The notes below the pieces were generated by a model that was given only the letters and a program-made list of their open reading frames with translations, did no database searches and was not told the DNA's origin. The translations under genes and the position numbers were made by a program. A stretch of DNA of 64,000 nt from Acinetobacter lanii. GTDB lineage: Bacteria; Pseudomonadota; Gammaproteobacteria; Pseudomonadales; Moraxellaceae. Below are positions 42,501-49,945 of the stretch, piece by piece (position 1 is the first letter of the stretch; the number at the start of each line of letters is the position of its first letter). The stretch is taken from NCBI RefSeq assembly GCF_011578285.1, contig NZ_CP049916.1, forward strand, positions 2,046,001 through 2,110,000, read 5' to 3'.

Positions 42501-43401
42501 CTTGTGCTGTATAGCTGCCATCTGTATTGACTGTGGTTTCTACAGTCGCTTCAACTGGCGCACCATTTTTGTCTTGACCGGTGATGGTCAAGGTTACCGT
42601 GCTGTTTGGTTCAACGTCAGTGGTTTGACCTGTGATCTGACCTTTCGTATCAACATCAACCGTGATCGTACCAGGTGTACGGTCTAAGCCACCTTGTTCT
42701 GGTGTTGCTGGATCTTGATCAGTATCTGTTTTCAACAAATCATCAGTATCACTAATCACTGTACCGTTACGGTCTTCAGTGGTCGCAACTACTGTTAATT
42801 CACCATCCGCAAACTCAGTAGGTACTTGTGCTGTATAGCTGCCATCTGTATTGACTGTGGTTTCTACAGTCGCTTCAACTGGCGCACCATTTTTGTCTTG
42901 ACCGGTGATGGTCAAGGTTACCGTGCTGTTTGGTTCAACGTCAGTGGTTTGACCTGTGATCTGACCTTTCGTATCAACATCAACCGTGATCGTACCAGGT
43001 GTACGGTCTAAGCCACCTTGTTCTGGTGTTGCTGGATCTTGATCAGTATCTGTTTTCAACAAATCATCAGTATCACTAATCACTGTACCGTTACGGTCTT
43101 CAGTGGTCGCAACTACTGTTAATTCACCATCCGCAAACTCAGTAGGTACTTGTGCTGTATAGCTGCCATCTGTATTGACTGTGGTTTCTACAGTCGCTTC
43201 AACTGGCGCACCATTTTTGTCTTGACCGGTGATGGTCAAGGTTACCGTGCTGTTTGGTTCAACGTCAGTGGTTTGACCTGTGATCTGACCTTTCGTATCA
43301 ACATCAACCGTGATCGTACCAGGTGTACGGTCTAAGCCACCTTGTTCTGGTGTTGCTGGATCTTGATCAGTATCTGTTTTCAACAAAATCATCAGTATCA
43401 C
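30505..43401 (-). CDS. Giant 2, C-terminal open segment: Ig-like repeats, cadherin-like and PA14-like regions, secretion tail
   Basis: This 4298-aa frame holds 31 identical 108-residue modules and then the unique end of the protein. After the array comes a cadherin/tandem-type module (NDAPVAIAVEATTNEDTS to SFKYVVEDKEGLASEEA). A region with GTEYEYQGSADDSAMLLIG and SGFYTYNFYMHNASG follows, which resembles a PA14-type ligand-binding fold. About 600 further residues of unrecognised beta-rich sequence come next. The tail has IDRDG and ends LDDLINNNQIIY, as in the other giants. Its apparent start is only an artefact of the frameshift near 43386. The PA14 reading is inference. Confidence 0.75.
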   Translation of the reverse strand: MILMILLKTDTDQDPATPEQGGLDRTPGTITVDVDTKGQITGQTTDVEPNSTVTLTITGQDKNGAPVEATVETTVNTDGSYTAQVPTEFADGELTVVATTEDRNGTVISDTDDLLKTDTDQDPATPEQGGLDRTPGTITVDVDTKGQITGQTTDVEPNSTVTLTITGQDKNGAPVEATVETTVNTDGSYTAQVPTEFADGELTVVATTEDRNGTVISDTDDLLKTDTDQDPATPEQGGLDRTPGTITVDVDTKGQITGQTTDVEPNSTVTLTITGQDKNGAPVEATVETTVNTDGSYTAQVPTEFADGELTVVATTEDRNGTVISDTDDLLKTDTDQDPATPEQGGLDRTPGTITVDVDTKGQITGQTTDVEPNSTVTLTITGQDKNGAPVEATVETTVNTDGSYTAQVPTEFADGELTVVATTEDRNGTVISDTDDLLKTDTDQDPATPEQGGLDRTPGTITVDVDTKGQITGQTTDVEPNSTVTLTITGQDKNGAPVEATVETTVNTDGSYTAQVPTEFADGELTVVATTEDRNGTVISDTDDLLKTDTDQDPATPEQGGLDRTPGTITVDVDTKGQITGQTTDVEPNSTVTLTITGQDKNGAPVEATVETTVNTDGSYTAQVPTEFADGELTVVATTEDRNGTVISDTDDLLKTDTDQDPATPEQGGLDRTPGTITVDVDTKGQITGQTTDVEPNSTVTLTITGQDKNGAPVEATVETTVNTDGSYTAQVPTEFADGELTVVATTEDRNGTVISDTDDLLKTDTDQDPATPEQGGLDRTPGTITVDVDTKGQITGQTTDVEPNSTVTLTITGQDKNGAPVEATVETTVNTDGSYTAQVPTEFADGELTVVATTEDRNGTVISDTDDLLKTDTDQDPATPEQGGLDRTPGTITVDVDTKGQITGQTTDVEPNSTVTLTITGQDKNGAPVEATVETTVNTDGSYTAQVPTEFADGELTVVATTEDRNGTVISDTDDLLKTDTDQDPATPEQGGLDRTPGTITVDVDTKGQITGQTTDVEPNSTVTLTITGQDKNGAPVEATVETTVNTDGSYTAQVPTEFADGELTVVATTEDRNGTVISDTDDLLKTDTDQDPATPEQGGLDRTPGTITVDVDTKGQITGQTTDVEPNSTVTLTITGQDKNGAPVEATVETTVNTDGSYTAQVPTEFADGELTVVATTEDRNGTVISDTDDLLKTDTDQDPATPEQGGLDRTPGTITVDVDTKGQITGQTTDVEPNSTVTLTITGQDKNGAPVEATVETTVNTDGSYTAQVPTEFADGELTVVATTEDRNGTVISDTDDLLKTDTDQDPATPEQGGLDRTPGTITVDVDTKGQITGQTTDVEPNSTVTLTITGQDKNGAPVEATVETTVNTDGSYTAQVPTEFADGELTVVATTEDRNGTVISDTDDLLKTDTDQDPATPEQGGLDRTPGTITVDVDTKGQITGQTTDVEPNSTVTLTITGQDKNGAPVEATVETTVNTDGSYTAQVPTEFADGELTVVATTEDRNGTVISDTDDLLKTDTDQDPATPEQGGLDRTPGTITVDVDTKGQITGQTTDVEPNSTVTLTITGQDKNGAPVEATVETTVNTDGSYTAQVPTEFADGELTVVATTEDRNGTVISDTDDLLKTDTDQDPATPEQGGLDRTPGTITVDVDTKGQITGQTTDVEPNSTVTLTITGQDKNGAPVEATVETTVNTDGSYTAQVPTEFADGELTVVATTEDRNGTVISDTDDLLKTDTDQDPATPEQGGLDRTPGTITVDVDTKGQITGQTTDVEPNSTVTLTITGQDKNGAPVEATVETTVNTDGSYTAQVPTEFADGELTVVATTEDRNGTVISDTDDLLKTDTDQDPATPEQGGLDRTPGTITVDVDTKGQITGQTTDVEPNSTVTLTITGQDKNGAPVEATVETTVNTDGSYTAQVPTEFADGELTVVATTEDRNGTVISDTDDLLKTDTDQDPATPEQGGLDRTPGTITVDVDTKGQITGQTTDVEPNSTVTLTITGQDKNGAPVEATVETTVNTDGSYTAQVPTEFADGELTVVATTEDRNGTVISDTDDLLKTDTDQDPATPEQGGLDRTPGTITVDVDTKGQITGQTTDVEPNSTVTLTITGQDKNGAPVEATVETTVNTDGSYTAQVPTEFADGELTVVATTEDRNGTVISDTDDLLKTDTDQDPATPEQGGLDRTPGTITVDVDTKGQITGQTTDVEPNSTVTLTITGQDKNGAPVEATVETTVNTDGSYTAQVPTEFADGELTVVATTEDRNGTVISDTDDLLKTDTDQDPATPEQGGLDRTPGTITVDVDTKGQITGQTTDVEPNSTVTLTITGQDKNGAPVEATVETTVNTDGSYTAQVPTEFADGELTVVATTEDRNGTVISDTDDLLKTDTDQDPATPEQGGLDRTPGTITVDVDTKGQITGQTTDVEPNSTVTLTITGQDKNGAPVEATVETTVNTDGSYTAQVPTEFADGELTVVATTEDRNGTVISDTDDLLKTDTDQDPATPEQGGLDRTPGTITVDVDTKGQITGQTTDVEPNSTVTLTITGQDKNGAPVEATVETTVNTDGSYTAQVPTEFADGELTVVATTEDRNGTVISDTDDLLKTDTDQDPATPEQGGLDRTPGTITVDVDTKGQITGQTTDVEPNSTVTLTITGQDKNGAPVEATVETTVNTDGSYTAQVPTEFADGELTVVATTEDRNGTVISDTDDLLKTDTDQDPATPEQGGLDRTPGTITVDVDTKGQITGQTTDVEPNSTVTLTITGQDKNGAPVEATVETTVNTDGSYTAQVPTEFADGELTVVATTEDRNGTVISDTDDLLKTDTDQDPATPEQGGLDRTPGTITVDVDTKGQITGQTTDVEPNSTVTLTITGQDKNGAPVEATVETTVNTDGSYTAQVPTEFADGELTVVATTEDRNGTVISDTDDLLKTDTDQDPATPEQGGLDRTPGTITVDVDTKGQITGQTTDVEPNSTVTLTITGQDKNGAPVEATVETTVNTDGSYTAQVPTEFADGELTVVATTEDRNGTVISDTDDLLKTDTDQDPATPEQGGLDRTPGTITVDVDTKGQITGQTTDVEPNSTVTLTITGQDKNGAPVEATVETTVNTDGSYTAQVPTEFADGELTVVATTEDRNGTVISDTDDLLKTDTDQDPATPEQGGLDRTPGTITVDVDTKGQITGQTTDVEPNSTVTLTITGQDKNGAPVEATVETTVNTDGSYTAQVPTEFADGELTVVATTEDRNGTVISDTDDLLKTDTDQDPATPEQGGLDRTPGTITVDVDTKGQITGQTTDVEPNSTVTLTITGQDKNGAPVEATVETTVNTDGSYTAQVPTEFADGELTVVATTEDRNGHPIDATDELPEGKDGLDRYNDAPVAIAVEATTNEDTSVVIQINGSDVEDGSVNKYQITELPLNGVLILQGSTTPLKAGDYFDSSSSLIFKPNKDWSGDTSFKYVVEDKEGLASEEAQVNIHVEAIADVPQISLNSTALDLENIALNMTVWRDLKTVTTDSNISYNLLNGTNAAGRPDAGSGAKADTLFGAFEYLTSGQTKYKASNEFGSEVYQLDSEALGFKDKNDKGVPTSGNLSAYTGVAMTGYVYLKAGTEYEYQGSADDSAMLLIGDNNPFHVSWQGVPTTATDTLIVTKSGFYTYNFYMHNASGVGSFDYKVVEKASGQDLAYYPDLETAKEALDNYYGIDDISVSDKIQSSSTDTDKHFFYRIYDAREGEVGDQIYLGDLNSSLVDKDGSESLELVFKGLIQNTTLTAIIDGQTVVIGKADANGIIHYDVNGLDLTGAKLFVRVPGDYNLVDQNKVMNITIDAIATEKMNDSKAYNSVTVDVTVYAPTKPVELDLLDQDQLDLPEVTASLVGTVQHHKVVEDLSDSSDEPQPLYDASLEGLKNIYRDVNGDYIILPEDTENVEIVNYYDLAADIIKNATDFNVAASALDRLSNYTASAEHHEIFVFNYADLIALYSTKVNGQDFLSKMPKGIAGNRGDDQKDWVIFDEPFNENTFKVDKIMTNNSDVNNHIDNYTFLISHDGVNVNLVINNIHGIAFSDGTIIAYNPETDGFESKQPQQQVYDKYEFVLKSQVVKDDTGTLQVDGIQFKAPSLDGLSGLQVTVNGQTVTESENGYYVYKDAAKADTSNDFKIIVKAPEGIIVDTNFINDLQNDLNDSNNVQALSAEVIPVATRFALELPINDDMIFDLLNDDNLGGNQLRTVEDFTVEVDSTQQIDISALLSDTANADNLSDFVSVNYDAVQQQVEIAIDRDGKSQDHYQSESLLVLLNQAEKVTLDDLINNNQIIY

Positions 43402-46400
43402 TAATCACTGTACCGTTACGGTCTTCAGTGGTCGCAACTACTGTTAATTCACCATCCGCAAACTCAGTAGGTACTTGTGCTGTATAGCTGCCATCTGTAT
43501 TGACTGTGGTTTCTACAGTCGCTTCAACTGGCGCACCATTTTTGTCTTGACCGGTGATGGTCAAGGTTACCGTGCTGTTTGGTTCAACGTCAGTGGTTTG
43601 ACCTGTGATCTGACCTTTCGTATCAACATCAACCGTGATCGTACCAGGTGTACGGTCTAAGCCACCTTGTTCTGGTGTTGCTGGATCTTGATCAGTATCT
43701 GTTTTCAACAAATCATCAGTATCACTAATCACTGTACCGTTACGGTCTTCAGTGGTCGCAACTACTGTTAATTCACCATCCGCAAACTCAGTAGGTACTT
43801 GTGCTGTATAGCTGCCATCTGTATTGACTGTGGTTTCTACAGTCGCTTCAACTGGCGCACCATTTTTGTCTTGACCGGTGATGGTCAAGGTTACCGTGCT
43901 GTTTGGTTCAACGTCAGTGGTTTGACCTGTGATCTGACCTTTCGTATCAACATCAACCGTGATCGTACCAGGTGTACGGTCTAAGCCACCTTGTTCTGGT
44001 GTTGCTGGATCTTGATCAGTATCTGTTTTCAACAAATCATCAGTATCACTAATCACTGTACCGTTACGGTCTTCAGTGGTCGCAACTACTGTTAATTCAC
44101 CATCCGCAAACTCAGTAGGTACTTGTGCTGTATAGCTGCCATCTGTATTGACTGTGGTTTCTACAGTCGCTTCAACTGGCGCACCATTTTTGTCTTGACC
44201 GGTGATGGTCAAGGTTACCGTGCTGTTTGGTTCAACGTCAGTGGTTTGACCTGTGATCTGACCTTTCGTATCAACATCAACCGTGATCGTACCAGGTGTA
44301 CGGTCTAAGCCACCTTGTTCTGGTGTTGCTGGATCTTGATCAGTATCTGTTTTCAACAAATCATCAGTATCACTAATCACTGTACCGTTACGGTCTTCAG
44401 TGGTCGCAACTACTGTTAATTCACCATCCGCAAACTCAGTAGGTACTTGTGCTGTATAGCTGCCATCTGTATTGACTGTGGTTTCTACAGTCGCTTCAAC
44501 TGGCGCACCATTTTTGTCTTGACCGGTGATGGTCAAGGTTACCGTGCTGTTTGGTTCAACGTCAGTGGTTTGACCTGTGATCTGACCTTTCGTATCAACA
44601 TCAACCGTGATCGTACCAGGTGTACGGTCTAAGCCACCTTGTTCTGGTGTTGCTGGATCTTGATCAGTATCTGTTTTCAACAAATCATCAGTATCACTAA
44701 TCACTGTACCGTTACGGTCTTCAGTGGTCGCAACTACTGTTAATTCACCATCCGCAAACTCAGTAGGTACTTGTGCTGTATAGCTGCCATCTGTATTGAC
44801 TGTGGTTTCTACAGTCGCTTCAACTGGCGCACCATTTTTGTCTTGACCGGTGATGGTCAAGGTTACCGTGCTGTTTGGTTCAACGTCAGTGGTTTGACCT
44901 GTGATCTGACCTTTCGTATCAACATCAACCGTGATCGTACCAGGTGTACGGTCTAAGCCACCTTGTTCTGGTGTTGCTGGATCTTGATCAGTATCTGTTT
45001 TCAACAAATCATCAGTATCACTAATCACTGTACCGTTACGGTCTTCAGTGGTCGCAACTACTGTTAATTCACCATCCGCAAACTCAGTAGGTACTTGTGC
45101 TGTATAGCTGCCATCTGTATTGACTGTGGTTTCTACAGTCGCTTCAACTGGCGCACCATTTTTGTCTTGACCGGTGATGGTCAAGGTTACCGTGCTGTTT
45201 GGTTCAACGTCAGTGGTTTGACCTGTGATCTGACCTTTCGTATCAACATCAACCGTGATCGTACCAGGTGTACGGTCTAAGCCACCTTGTTCTGGTGTTG
45301 CTGGATCTTGATCAGTATCTGTTTTCAACAAATCATCAGTATCACTAATCACTGTACCGTTACGGTCTTCAGTGGTCGCAACTACTGTTAATTCACCATC
45401 CGCAAACTCAGTAGGTACTTGTGCTGTATAGCTGCCATCTGTATTGACTGTGGTTTCTACAGTCGCTTCAACTGGCGCACCATTTTTGTCTTGACCGGTG
45501 ATGGTCAAGGTTACCGTGCTGTTTGGTTCAACGTCAGTGGTTTGACCTGTGATCTGACCTTTCGTATCAACATCAACCGTGATCGTACCAGGTGTACGGT
45601 CTAAGCCACCTTGTTCTGGTGTTGCTGGATCTTGATCAGTATCTGTTTTCAACAAATCATCAGTATCACTAATCACTGTACCGTTACGGTCTTCAGTGGT
45701 CGCAACTACTGTTAATTCACCATCCGCAAACTCAGTAGGTACTTGTGCTGTATAGCTGCCATCTGTATTGACTGTGGTTTCTACAGTCGCTTCAACTGGC
45801 GCACCATTTTTGTCTTGACCGGTGATGGTCAAGGTTACCGTGCTGTTTGGTTCAACGTCAGTGGTTTGACCTGTGATCTGACCTTTCGTATCAACATCAA
45901 CCGTGATCGTACCAGGTGTACGGTCTAAGCCACCTTGTTCTGGTGTTGCTGGATCTTGATCAGTATCTGTTTTCAACAAATCATCAGTATCACTAATCAC
46001 TGTACCGTTACGGTCTTCAGTGGTCGCAACTACTGTTAATTCACCATCCGCAAACTCAGTAGGTACTTGTGCTGTATAGCTGCCATCTGTATTGACTGTG
46101 GTTTCTACAGTCGCTTCAACTGGCGCACCATTTTTGTCTTGACCGGTGATGGTCAAGGTTACCGTGCTGTTTGGTTCAACGTCAGTGGTTTGACCTGTGA
46201 TCTGACCTTTCGTATCAACATCAACCGTGATCGTACCAGGTGTACGGTCTAAGCCACCTTGTTCTGGTGTTGCTGGATCTTGATCAGTATCTGTTTTCAA
46301 CAAATCATCAGTATCACTAATCACTGTACCGTTACGGTCTTCAGTGGTCGCAACTACTGTTAATTCACCATCCGCAAACTCAGTAGGTACTTGTGCTGTA

Positions 46401-46648
46401 TAGCTGCCATCTGTATTGACTGTGGTTTCTACAGTCGCTTCAACTGGCGCACCATTTTTGTCTTGACCGGTGATGGTCAAGGTTACCGTGCTGTTTGGTT
46501 CAACGTCAGTGGTTTGACCTGTGATCTGACCTTTCGTATCAACATCAACCGTGATCGTACCAGGTGTACGGTCTAAGCCACCTTGTTCTGGTGTTGCTGG
46601 ATCTTGATCAGTATCTGTTTTCAACAAATCATCAGTATCACTAATCAC
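43367..46648 (-). CDS. Giant 2, internal open segment (ten Ig-like modules)
   Basis: This 1093-residue piece of the repeat array is bounded by an extra base near 46794 upstream and an extra A near 43386 downstream (AAAA for AAA in the unit). It has no ribosome binding site or true start and is not an independent gene. Confidence 0.6.
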   Translation of the reverse strand: MISDTDDLLKTDTDQDPATPEQGGLDRTPGTITVDVDTKGQITGQTTDVEPNSTVTLTITGQDKNGAPVEATVETTVNTDGSYTAQVPTEFADGELTVVATTEDRNGTVISDTDDLLKTDTDQDPATPEQGGLDRTPGTITVDVDTKGQITGQTTDVEPNSTVTLTITGQDKNGAPVEATVETTVNTDGSYTAQVPTEFADGELTVVATTEDRNGTVISDTDDLLKTDTDQDPATPEQGGLDRTPGTITVDVDTKGQITGQTTDVEPNSTVTLTITGQDKNGAPVEATVETTVNTDGSYTAQVPTEFADGELTVVATTEDRNGTVISDTDDLLKTDTDQDPATPEQGGLDRTPGTITVDVDTKGQITGQTTDVEPNSTVTLTITGQDKNGAPVEATVETTVNTDGSYTAQVPTEFADGELTVVATTEDRNGTVISDTDDLLKTDTDQDPATPEQGGLDRTPGTITVDVDTKGQITGQTTDVEPNSTVTLTITGQDKNGAPVEATVETTVNTDGSYTAQVPTEFADGELTVVATTEDRNGTVISDTDDLLKTDTDQDPATPEQGGLDRTPGTITVDVDTKGQITGQTTDVEPNSTVTLTITGQDKNGAPVEATVETTVNTDGSYTAQVPTEFADGELTVVATTEDRNGTVISDTDDLLKTDTDQDPATPEQGGLDRTPGTITVDVDTKGQITGQTTDVEPNSTVTLTITGQDKNGAPVEATVETTVNTDGSYTAQVPTEFADGELTVVATTEDRNGTVISDTDDLLKTDTDQDPATPEQGGLDRTPGTITVDVDTKGQITGQTTDVEPNSTVTLTITGQDKNGAPVEATVETTVNTDGSYTAQVPTEFADGELTVVATTEDRNGTVISDTDDLLKTDTDQDPATPEQGGLDRTPGTITVDVDTKGQITGQTTDVEPNSTVTLTITGQDKNGAPVEATVETTVNTDGSYTAQVPTEFADGELTVVATTEDRNGTVISDTDDLLKTDTDQDPATPEQGGLDRTPGTITVDVDTKGQITGQTTDVEPNSTVTLTITGQDKNGAPVEATVETTVNTDGSYTAQVPTEFADGELTVVATTEDRNGTVISDTDDFVENRY

Positions 46649-46763
46649 TGTACCGTTACGGTCTTCAGTGGTCGCAACTACTGTTAATTCACCATCCGCA
46701 AACTCAGTAGGTACTTGTGCTGTATAGCTGCCATCTGTATTGACTGTGGTTTCTACAGTCGCT

Positions 46764-48269
46764 TCAACTGGCGCACCATTTTTGTCTTGACCGTGTGATG
46801 GTCAAGGTTACCGTGCTGTTTGGTTCAACGTCAGTGGTTTGACCTGTGATCTGACCTTTCGTATCAACATCAACCGTGATCGTACCAGGTGTACGGTCTA
46901 AGCCACCTTGTTCTGGTGTTGCTGGATCTTGATCAGTATCTGTTTTCAACAAATCATCAGTATCACTAATCACTGTACCGTTACGGTCTTCAGTGGTCGC
47001 AACTACTGTTAATTCACCATCCGCAAACTCAGTAGGTACTTGTGCTGTATAGCTGCCATCTGTATTGACTGTGGTTTCTACAGTCGCTTCAACTGGCGCA
47101 CCATTTTTGTCTTGACCGGTGATGGTCAAGGTTACCGTGCTGTTTGGTTCAACGTCAGTGGTTTGACCTGTGATCTGACCTTTCGTATCAACATCAACCG
47201 TGATCGTACCAGGTGTACGGTCTAAGCCACCTTGTTCTGGTGTTGCTGGATCTTGATCAGTATCTGTTTTCAACAAATCATCAGTATCACTAATCACTGT
47301 ACCGTTACGGTCTTCAGTGGTCGCAACTACTGTTAATTCACCATCCGCAAACTCAGTAGGTACTTGTGCTGTATAGCTGCCATCTGTATTGACTGTGGTT
47401 TCTACAGTCGCTTCAACTGGCGCACCATTTTTGTCTTGACCGGTGATGGTCAAGGTTACCGTGCTGTTTGGTTCAACGTCAGTGGTTTGACCTGTGATCT
47501 GACCTTTCGTATCAACATCAACCGTGATCGTACCAGGTGTACGGTCTAAGCCACCTTGTTCTGGTGTTGCTGGATCTTGATCAGTATCTGTTTTCAACAA
47601 ATCATCAGTATCACTAATCACTGTACCGTTACGGTCTTCAGTGGTCGCAACTACTGTTAATTCACCATCCGCAAACTCAGTAGGTACTTGTGCTGTATAG
47701 CTGCCATCTGTATTGACTGTGGTTTCTACAGTCGCTTCAACTGGCGCACCATTTTTGTCTTGACCGGTGATGGTCAAGGTTACCGTGCTGTTTGGTTCAA
47801 CGTCAGTGGTTTGACCTGTGATCTGACCTTTCGTATCAACATCAACCGTGATCGTACCAGGTGTACGGTCTAAGCCACCTTGTTCTGGTGTTGCTGGATC
47901 TTGATCAGTATCTGTTTTCAACAAATCATCAGTATCACTAATCACTGTACCGTTACGGTCTTCAGTGGTCGCAACTACTGTTAATTCACCATCCGCAAAC
48001 TCAGTAGGTACTTGTGCTGTATAGCTGCCATCTGTATTGACTGTGGTTTCTACAGTCGCTTCAACTGGCGCACCATTTTTGTCTTGACCGGTGATGGTCA
48101 AGGTTACCGTGCTGTTTGGTTCAACGTCAGTGGTTTGACCTGTGATCTGACCTTTCGTATCAACATCAACCGTGATCGTACCAGGTGTACGGTCTAAGCC
48201 ACCTTGTTCTGGTGTTGCTGGATCTTGATCAGTATCTGTTTTCAACAAATCATCAGTATCACTAATCAC
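46764..48269 (-). CDS. Giant 2, internal open segment (four to five Ig-like modules)
   Basis: This 501-residue piece of the array is bounded by the extra T near 48372 and the extra base near 46794 (CCGTGTG for CCGGTG). Like the other internal pieces it is part of one long gene. Confidence 0.6.
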   Translation of the reverse strand: MISDTDDLLKTDTDQDPATPEQGGLDRTPGTITVDVDTKGQITGQTTDVEPNSTVTLTITGQDKNGAPVEATVETTVNTDGSYTAQVPTEFADGELTVVATTEDRNGTVISDTDDLLKTDTDQDPATPEQGGLDRTPGTITVDVDTKGQITGQTTDVEPNSTVTLTITGQDKNGAPVEATVETTVNTDGSYTAQVPTEFADGELTVVATTEDRNGTVISDTDDLLKTDTDQDPATPEQGGLDRTPGTITVDVDTKGQITGQTTDVEPNSTVTLTITGQDKNGAPVEATVETTVNTDGSYTAQVPTEFADGELTVVATTEDRNGTVISDTDDLLKTDTDQDPATPEQGGLDRTPGTITVDVDTKGQITGQTTDVEPNSTVTLTITGQDKNGAPVEATVETTVNTDGSYTAQVPTEFADGELTVVATTEDRNGTVISDTDDLLKTDTDQDPATPEQGGLDRTPGTITVDVDTKGQITGQTTDVEPNSTVTLTITRSRQKWCAS

Positions 48270-49945
48270 TGTACCGTTACGGTCTTCAGTGGTCGCAACT
48301 ACTGTTAATTCACCATCCGCAAACTCAGTAGGTACTTGTGCTGTATAGCTGCCATCTGTATTGACTGTGGTTTTCTACAGTCGCTTCAACTGGCGCACCA
48401 TTTTTGTCTTGACCGGTGATGGTCAAGGTTACCGTGCTGTTTGGTTCAACGTCAGTGGTTTGACCTGTGATCTGACCTTTCGTATCAACATCAACCGTGA
48501 TCGTACCAGGTGTACGGTCTAAGCCACCTTGTTCTGGTGTTGCTGGATCTTGATCAGTATCTGTTTTCAACAAATCATCAGTATCACTAATCACTGTACC
48601 GTTACGGTCTTCAGTGGTCGCAACTACTGTTAATTCACCATCCGCAAACTCAGTAGGTACTTGTGCTGTATAGCTGCCATCTGTATTGACTGTGGTTTCT
48701 ACAGTCGCTTCAACTGGCGCACCATTTTTGTCTTGACCGGTGATGGTCAAGGTTACCGTGCTGTTTGGTTCAACGTCAGTGGTTTGACCTGTGATCTGAC
48801 CTTTCGTATCAACATCAACCGTGATCGTACCAGGTGTACGGTCTAAGCCACCTTGTTCTGGTGTTGCTGGATCTTGATCAGTATATCTGTTTTCAACAAA
48901 TCATCAGTATCACTAATCACTGTACCGTTACGGTCTTCAGTGGTCGCAACTACTGTTAATTCACCATCCGCAAACTCAGTAGGTACTTGTGCTGTATAGC
49001 TGCCATCTGTATTGACTGTGGTTTCTACAGTCGCTTCAACTGGCGCACCATTTTTGTCTTGACCGGTGATGGTCAAGGTTACCGTGCTGTTTGGTTCAAC
49101 GTCAGTGGTTTGACCTGTGATCTGACCTTTCGTATCAACATCAACCGTGATCGTACCAGGTGTACGGTCTAAGCCACCTTGTTCTGGTGTTGCTGGATCT
49201 TGATCAGTATGTTTTCAACAAATCATCAGTATCACTAATCACTGTACCGTTACGGTCTTCAGTGGTCGCAACTACTGTTAATTCACCATCCGCAAACTCA
49301 GTAGGTACTTGTGCTGTATAGCTGCCATCTGTATTGACTGTGGTTTCTACAGTCGCTTCAACTGGCGCACCATTTTTGTCTTGACCGGTGATGGTCAAGG
49401 TTACCGTGCTGTTTGGTTCAACGTCAGTGGTTTGACCTGTGATCTGACCTTTCGTATCAACATCAACCGTGATCGTACCAGGTGTACGGTCTAAGCCACC
49501 TTGTTCTGGTGTTGCTGGATCTTGATCAGTATCTGTTTTCAACAAATCATCAGTATCACTAATCACTGTACCGTTACGGTCTTCAGTGGTCGCAACTACT
49601 GTTAATTCACCATCCGCAAACTCAGTAGGTACTTGTGCTGTATAGCTGCCATCTGTATTGACTGTGGTTTCTACAGTCGCTTCAACTGGCGCACCATTTT
49701 TGTCTTGACCGGTGATGGTCAAGGTTACCGTGCTGTTTGGTTCAACGTCAGTGGTTTGACCTGTGATCTGACCTTTCGTATCAACATCAACCGTGATCGT
49801 ACCAGGTGTACGGTCTAAGCCACCTTGTTCTGGTGTTGCTGGATCTTGATCAGTATCTGTTTTCAACAAATCATCAGTATCACTAATCACTGTACCGTTA
49901 CGGTCTTCAGTGGTCGCAACTACTGTTAATTCACCATCCGCAAAC